10,075 nucleotides of DNA from Thalassospira sp. UBA1131 (GTDB lineage: Bacteria; Pseudomonadota; Alphaproteobacteria; Rhodospirillales; Thalassospiraceae), in the NCBI RefSeq assembly GCF_002311515.1, contig NZ_DCAO01000044.1, positions 94,946 through 105,020 of the forward strand, in the 5' to 3' direction. Position 1 is the first letter of the stretch. Every line of letters begins with the position of its first letter. This document shows positions 6,522 to 10,075 of this stretch, one piece after another. The notes beneath the pieces are model-generated. The model saw nothing but the letters and a program-made list of their open reading frames with translations, was not told the DNA's origin and made no database searches. A program made the position numbers and the translations under genes.

Positions 6522-7655
6522 ATGCGGTTGGAAGAACATCAGATCATGGTGCGCGATACCGCGCGCGAGTTCGCCGAAAACGAACTCAAACCCAATGCCG
6601 CAAAATGGGACATCCACCATACCTTCCCGGCCGAGGCGATTGCAGGACTCGGCGAGCTCGGCTTTTTGGGCATGCTGGTGCCTGACGAGTATGGCGGGGC
6701 GGGCATGGATCATGTCGCCTATGCCTTGGCACTTGAAGAAATTGCCGCTGGTGACGGCGCGACATCGACCATCATGTCGGTGCATAACTCTGTTGGCTGC
6801 ATGCCGATCCTGAAATTCGGGACAGAGGCCCAAAAGCAGGAATTTCTGATCCCGATGGCGCGCGGTGAAAAGATCGGGGCGTTCTGCCTGACCGAACCGC
6901 AGGCCGGATCGGATGCCAGTGCGCTGCGTACCCGGGCGGTTCGCGATGGCGATCACTGGGTTTTAAATGGCGCCAAGCAATTCATCACATCGGGGTCCGA
7001 GGGCGATGTCGCCATCGTCTTTGCCGTGACCGATCCGGAAGCCGGAAAGCGCGGCATATCTGCCTTTATCGTGCCGACCGATACGCCGGGTTATGTTGTT
7101 TCGCGGGTCGAGGAAAAGTTGGGGCAGAATGCCTCGGACACCTGCCAGATCACCTTTGTTGAATGCCGGGTGCCAGCCGAGAACATGCTGGGCGAGGAAG
7201 GGCAGGGCTACAAGATTGCGCTTGCCAACTTGGAAGGCGGGCGCATCGGCATTGCCGCCCAGTCCGTCGGCATGGCGCGCGCGGCGTTCGAGGCCGCAAA
7301 GGATTACGCCAATGAACGCGAAACATTCGGCAAGAAGATCATTGATCATCAGGCGGTGGCGTTTCGTCTGGCCGATATGGCCACCAAGATCGATGCCGCC
7401 CGGTTGCTGGTCCATCGCGCCGCTGCCTTGCGCGATGATCACAAGCCGTGTCTGACCGAGGCCTGCATGGCCAAGATGTTTGCATCCGAAATCGCCGAAG
7501 AAGTGTGCTCAAGCGCGATCCAGATCCATGGTGGATACGGCTACCTCAAGGACTTCCCGGTCGAGCGCATCTATCGCGATGTCCGGGTTTGTCAGATCTA
7601 TGAAGGCACGTCTGATATCCAGCGGATGGTGATTGCACGCGCACTGGCAGATTGA
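6522..7655 (+). CDS. Short/branched-chain acyl-CoA dehydrogenase (isobutyryl- or 2-methylbutyryl-CoA type)
   Basis: A 377-residue FAD-dependent acyl-CoA dehydrogenase. It has LTEPQAGSD (123-131) and QFITSG (153-158) in the beta domain, NERETFGKKIIDHQAV (264-279), and IQIHGGYGYLKDFPVERIYRD (333-353) in the C-terminal domain. The catalytic base is Glu361 in IYEGTSDIQR, the position used by short- and medium-chain enzymes, unlike the neighbouring isovaleryl enzyme. The overall pattern resembles short/branched-chain and isobutyryl-CoA dehydrogenases of valine and isoleucine catabolism, but butyryl-CoA as substrate cannot be excluded. The start was placed at the second ATG (6522), since GGAGG (6508-6512) is then 9 nt upstream; the ATG at 6513 abuts that site and would add only three residues. 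It ends 23 bp before a convergent gene. Confidence 0.88.
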   Translation: MRLEEHQIMVRDTAREFAENELKPNAAKWDIHHTFPAEAIAGLGELGFLGMLVPDEYGGAGMDHVAYALALEEIAAGDGATSTIMSVHNSVGCMPILKFGTEAQKQEFLIPMARGEKIGAFCLTEPQAGSDASALRTRAVRDGDHWVLNGAKQFITSGSEGDVAIVFAVTDPEAGKRGISAFIVPTDTPGYVVSRVEEKLGQNASDTCQITFVECRVPAENMLGEEGQGYKIALANLEGGRIGIAAQSVGMARAAFEAAKDYANERETFGKKIIDHQAVAFRLADMATKIDAARLLVHRAAALRDDHKPCLTEACMAKMFASEIAEEVCSSAIQIHGGYGYLKDFPVERIYRDVRVCQIYEGTSDIQRMVIARALAD

Positions 7656-7678
7656 CGAGGCTGCGCGTCGGCTGATTG

Positions 7679-8134
7679 TTAGCTCGGTGGCGGGGCGAAG
7701 CGTTCGAGGAAGCGTTCCGCGCGCGGCAGGGCGTCATGCAGGAACTGTGTGGGTTCGCGAAGCCATAATCCATCGATCTGGCGCGACTTGGGTTCGGAAA
7801 TCAAAACGTCGTGCGGGATTTCTTTGATTTCGACATCCCAGTCCGGCCAACGCTGTCTGGCCCGGCGGATGCAATGGCTGATGAATGCCGTCCGCTTGCT
7901 GTAGCCATGATAATCAAACACCCAGTCATCGTGGGCGACGACAATGTGATTGCCCGGATGATCTTTTTTCGGGTGAAGCCAAAGTGCCGTGAGCTCCCCA
8001 ATCGCGCTGTATCGCTTGATAAAGGCGTGAGCGAGGATGTGGCAGGCACCACAGGCAAAGAACACACGGTCCGGCAGGTTCCAGCGCATCACCGGATCGC
8101 TTTTGCGATAGTTCGGTGTTCTTGGCTGATACAT
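7679..8134 (-). CDS. Unrecognised protein with conserved-looking Cys/His/Asp pattern, downstream of pspF
   Basis: A 151-residue soluble protein, with no signal peptide or membrane segment. I cannot name the family. The first third has FFACGACHILAHAFIKRY (25-42), with Cys28, Cys31, His32 and His36. Then GNHIVVAHDDWVFDYHGYS (61-79) gives His63 on a strand followed by an Asp74 in a D-Y-H-G turn. A Cys at a helix start, then a strand His, then an Asp is the order seen in papain-like/NlpC/transglutaminase folds, so a cysteine-hydrolase-like domain is possible; this is inference. CGACH also fits the CxxCH haem motif, but the lack of a secretion signal argues against a cytochrome c. The ATG lies 5 nt after the pspF stop and shares its strand, so it is almost certainly co-transcribed; CAGGA in the end of pspF can serve as ribosome site. 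It converges with the acyl-CoA dehydrogenase gene, 23 bp apart, without a clear terminator. Confidence 0.75.
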   Translation of the reverse strand: MYQPRTPNYRKSDPVMRWNLPDRVFFACGACHILAHAFIKRYSAIGELTALWLHPKKDHPGNHIVVAHDDWVFDYHGYSKRTAFISHCIRRARQRWPDWDVEIKEIPHDVLISEPKSRQIDGLWLREPTQFLHDALPRAERFLERFAPPPS

Positions 8135-8139
8135 CGACC

Positions 8140-9147
8140 TTAATCCTGACGCCCGGGCAGAAGTCCGTGCTTTTCAAGTAACCTGCGGAACTGGTGATAG
8201 TTCAGATCAAGCGCCTTGGCAGCTTCGGTCTGGTTGTTGGCGTTTTGGCGCAGGGCCTGTTCAAGCAGCTTGATTTCGAAATTGGCGACTTGTGTTTTGA
8301 AGTCGATATTTGTGTCTGGTTCCGGAGCGTCGACTTCTGGCGCAGGTGTCGGCGTGTCACGGTCGGTCTCTGACCAGATGTCCTCGAACGGATCGATGGT
8401 GATGTGGGCCAGCGGGGTTTCGTCGTCCTCAGCAAGGTAGATGCTGCGTTCAACCGCGTTGCGCAGTTCGCGGATGTTGCCGGGCCAAGGGTAGCGGAGC
8501 AATTGTTCGGCGGCATTGCGCGAGAAGCCCGGAAAGACGCTGCGTCCAAGGCGTTTTGTCATCTCAAGCGCGAATTGTTCGGCGAGCAACAGGATATCAT
8601 CAGACCTTTGGCGGAGCGGTGGTACGGCGATGACGTCAAAGGCGAGGCGATCAAGCAGATCGGCGCGGAACCTGTTGGTTTTGGCCAGTTCGCGCAGGTT
8701 TTCATTTGTCACACCAATGACGCGGGTGTCGACTTCGATGACTTCGGAGCCGCCTACACGTTCGATCTCGCCATACTCCACAACACGCAGAAGCTTTTCC
8801 TGCACCACCGGGCTGGCGGTGGCGATTTCGTCCAGGATGATGGTGCCACCATGCGCACGTTCGAACCGTCCAATATGGCGTTTGGTGGCCCCGGTAAACG
8901 CCCCGGCCTCGTGCCCGAACAGTTCGGTATCAAGCAGGGTTTCAGACAAGGCGGCGCAATTGACCTTGACCAGTGGCCCGCCCCAGCGGCGCGAAAGATA
9001 GTGCAGGCGGGCGGCAATCAGTTCCTTGCCCGAGCCGCGTTCGCCAATCACCAGACACGGGCGTTCAATCGGCGCCAAGCGTGAAACATGTTCAAGGGCG
9101 GCGAGAAAAACGGGGTCTTCGCCCAATATCGGTTGCAAGCTATCCAT
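8140..9147 (-). CDS. pspF: PspF, sigma-54 activator of the phage-shock-protein response
   Basis: A 335-residue bacterial enhancer-binding protein without a receiver domain, which is the PspF layout. The AAA+ domain shows Walker A GERGSGKE (35-42), the sigma-54 loop GAFTGA (82-87), Walker B GTIILDE (101-107), the FRADLLDRLAF arginine segment (160-170) and WPGNIREL (221-228). A Pro/Asp/Glu-rich linker (about 255-283) leads to a C-terminal Fis-type helix-turn-helix NQTEAAKALDLNYHQFRRLL (305-324). In E. coli, PspA binds PspF and holds its ATPase in check until membrane stress. The start ATG 9147 makes the N-terminus MDSLQPILGEDPVFLAALEHVS align with E. coli PspF; an upstream in-frame ATG (9255) would add 36 hydrophobic residues overlapping the pspA control region and is rejected. 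No clear Shine-Dalgarno precedes 9147, so expression may be low. It is divergent from pspA. Confidence 0.94.
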   Translation of the reverse strand: MDSLQPILGEDPVFLAALEHVSRLAPIERPCLVIGERGSGKELIAARLHYLSRRWGGPLVKVNCAALSETLLDTELFGHEAGAFTGATKRHIGRFERAHGGTIILDEIATASPVVQEKLLRVVEYGEIERVGGSEVIEVDTRVIGVTNENLRELAKTNRFRADLLDRLAFDVIAVPPLRQRSDDILLLAEQFALEMTKRLGRSVFPGFSRNAAEQLLRYPWPGNIRELRNAVERSIYLAEDDETPLAHITIDPFEDIWSETDRDTPTPAPEVDAPEPDTNIDFKTQVANFEIKLLEQALRQNANNQTEAAKALDLNYHQFRRLLEKHGLLPGRQD

Positions 9148-9151
9148 TTCG

Positions 9152-9174
9152 CGAAAAACGTTATCGAAAAACGT
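9152..9174. promoter_or_regulatory. Candidate PspF upstream activating sites (direct repeats)
   Basis: CGAAAAACGT occurs twice (9152-9161 and 9165-9174), 13 bp apart. They are flanked by TTTCGCGAAA (9147-9156), a perfect palindrome, and by TTATCG/CGATAA (9161-9166 and 9186-9191) as inverted arms. They lie about 100-125 bp upstream of the expected pspA start, as do the two PspF sites of E. coli. They also sit in the pspF leader, so PspF bound there could repress its own gene. The exact binding motif is inferred from position and repetition. Confidence 0.45.
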
Positions 9175-9219
9175 CAATATTGTCGCGATAAAAGTTAAAC
9201 AAAAAGTCTGATGATTAAT

Positions 9220-9232
9220 TAAGTCATTGATT
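9220..9232 (-). promoter_or_regulatory. IHF-binding site match
   Basis: On the minus strand the 13 bases read AATCAATGACTTA, a full match to the IHF consensus WATCAANNNNTTR. The site lies between the candidate PspF sites and the -24 element, where IHF bends DNA in the E. coli psp promoter so that PspF can touch sigma-54 polymerase. Confidence 0.65.
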
Positions 9233-9248
9233 TTAGGGAGTTTCAAAA

Positions 9249-9265
9249 CTGGCACGGCATTTGAA
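9249..9265 (+). promoter_or_regulatory. Sigma-54 (-24/-12) promoter of pspA
   Basis: CTGGCACGGCATTTGAA matches the sigma-54 consensus CTGGCACG-N4-TTGCA except for A instead of C in the -12 GC (9264). The GG (9251-9252) and the -12 dinucleotide have the obligatory 10-bp separation. Transcription should start near 9276, about 40 nt before the pspA ATG. Context with pspF makes the call firm despite the mismatch. Confidence 0.82.
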
Positions 9266-9317
9266 ATACAGAGTGCAGAATTTGTAGCGTCCCCCGATTA
9301 ATTAAGGAGATCAGACA

Positions 9318-9995
9318 ATGGGCGTGTTTTCGCGTTTGTCCGATATCGTAAATGCCAACATCAACTCGCTTCTGGATCGTGCCGAAGATCCGGAGAAAAT
9401 GGTGCGGTTGATGATCCAGGAAATGGAAGACACCCTGGTTGAGGTGCGTTCCGCCGCCGTCAAGGCGATTGCCGACAAGAAAGAAGTCGAGCGCAAGCTC
9501 AAGAAACTTCATGACGGTCAGGTCGAATGGGACACCAAGGCAGAGTTTGCAGTTTCCAAGGGCCGTGATGATCTGGCCAAGGGCGCACTGATGGCGCGCC
9601 GTCGTCTGGCCGATCAGAGCCTTGTGCTTGAGCGGGAACTGGAAGTGATCGAGGAAACCCTTGGCAAGTATGACGAGGACCTCAATAAACTTCAAAACAA
9701 GCTGAATGAAGCCAAGGCGAAACAGCGTACGGTTGAAATCCGCATGCAGACGGCTGAAAAGCGTGTCAAAATGAAAGAAAAGCTGCATTCCGGTCAGATC
9801 GACGAGGCACTTCTGCGTTATGAGCAGATGGAGCGCCGGATTGACGAACTTGAAGCGAGTGCGGACTCCTGGGACCTTGGTCGCGGACAGAGCCTTGAGG
9901 AACAGTTCGAAGACCTTGAGGCCGAGCTCGGGATCGAGGATGATCTTAAGGAACTGAAAGCACGCGTAAAAAGCGACGCGAAAAAAGACAAATAA
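9318..9995 (+). CDS. pspA: PspA, phage shock protein A (ESCRT-III-like membrane-stress protein)
   Basis: A 225-residue protein, almost wholly helical coiled coil, the length of E. coli PspA (222). It binds stressed inner membrane as large oligomers and limits proton leakage; unstressed, it inhibits PspF. The N-terminal amphipathic helix (MGVFSRLSDIVNANINSLLDRAEDP, here split as residues 1-12 and 13-25) and the following EKMVRLMIQEMEDTLVEVRS (26-45) are nearly identical to the E. coli protein. The centre is charged heptads, then MERRIDELEASADS (171-184) and a C-terminal helix EEQFEDLEAELG, ending with a Lys-rich tail. ATG 9318 follows a strong AAGGAG (9304-9309), 8 nt away. pspB/pspC, often next, would lie beyond the right edge. 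Confidence 0.96.
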   Translation: MGVFSRLSDIVNANINSLLDRAEDPEKMVRLMIQEMEDTLVEVRSAAVKAIADKKEVERKLKKLHDGQVEWDTKAEFAVSKGRDDLAKGALMARRRLADQSLVLERELEVIEETLGKYDEDLNKLQNKLNEAKAKQRTVEIRMQTAEKRVKMKEKLHSGQIDEALLRYEQMERRIDELEASADSWDLGRGQSLEEQFEDLEAELGIEDDLKELKARVKSDAKKDK

Positions 9996-10075
9996 GTAAC
10001 GGGTTTTCGTGTTTCGATACGTGGATCCAAGGGTCAGAACTCATTCACATGACCGGCCCGGCAACTGATATGAGA
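9996..10075. other. Sequence after pspA up to the right edge
   Basis: No stem with a T-run follows pspA, so transcription may continue into further psp genes. An ATG at 10049 opens a frame (M-T-G-P-A-T-D-M-R) to the edge, but only AAGGG about 15 nt upstream supports it. It is too short to call; it may be the start of a pspB-like or other gene. Confidence 0.3.

Noticed and set aside
5834..6523. 229-residue minus-strand open frame over the carbonic anhydrase gene
   Set aside because: Antisense shadow; the plus strand carries intact zinc and catalytic motifs.
7656..7678. Bidirectional terminator between the convergent genes
   Set aside because: The 23-bp gap holds no stem with a T-run on either strand.
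8027..8055. CGACH as a c-type haem-binding site in the protein downstream of pspF
   Set aside because: No signal peptide or membrane anchor, which c-type haem attachment requires; the residues fit a hydrolase-like pattern better.
8404..9084. 226-residue plus-strand open frame across pspF
   Set aside because: Antisense shadow of a fully conserved PspF reading frame.
9148..9255. Longer PspF with 36 extra N-terminal residues
   Set aside because: The extension covers the sigma-54 control region, and PspF homologues begin at the residue encoded at 9147.

Overview
The window looks like chromosomal DNA from a marine or soil alphaproteobacterium of the Rhodospirillales type, most like Thalassospira. 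This is inferred from the moderately high GC, the protein style (short GGAGG-type ribosome sites, D/E-rich acyl-CoA dehydrogenases) and the combination of leucine/valine catabolism genes, an SbtA-type bicarbonate permease and a PspF/PspA stress module. No RNA genes, insertion sequences, prophage genes or CRISPR arrays were found.

Layout: (1) 3-752 (+), the 3' part of a periplasmic amino-acid-type solute-binding protein, cut by the left edge. Its last five codons are the first unit of a 15-bp tandem array (738-962). (2) 753-1299, a 547-bp gene-free stretch holding the rest of the array, a 21-bp perfect palindrome (1039-1059) and a 22-bp perfect palindrome (1207-1228) that overlaps a plausible promoter. 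(3) 1300-4234 (+), a likely operon of a PaaI-like hotdog thioesterase, isovaleryl-CoA dehydrogenase and an acetyl-CoA acetyltransferase-type thiolase, which fits leucine/branched acyl-CoA breakdown. (4) 4398-6451 (+), an inorganic-carbon module: SbtA-type bicarbonate permease, SbtB-type PII-like regulator and beta-carbonic anhydrase. (5) 6522-7655 (+), a second acyl-CoA dehydrogenase of the short/branched-chain type. (6) 7679-9147 (-), pspF followed by a small unrecognised protein with a Cys/His/Asp pattern. (7) 9318-9995 (+), pspA, divergent from pspF.

How the parts may work together: isovaleryl-CoA dehydrogenase feeds 3-methylcrotonyl-CoA carboxylase, and valine/isoleucine breakdown feeds propionyl-CoA carboxylase. 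Both carboxylases consume bicarbonate. A bicarbonate importer, its regulator and a carbonic anhydrase lie between two branched-chain acyl-CoA dehydrogenases, which suggests that bicarbonate supply may be coupled to this catabolism; this is inference. The ACGT-rich palindrome upstream of the thioesterase is a good candidate operator for a LiuR-like (MerR family) regulator.

The psp locus is very readable. PspF (sigma-54 activator with intact GAFTGA) faces pspA across 170 bp that contain, in order, direct repeats suitable as upstream activating sites, an IHF consensus match, a sigma-54 -24/-12 element and a strong ribosome site. This matches the E. coli arrangement.
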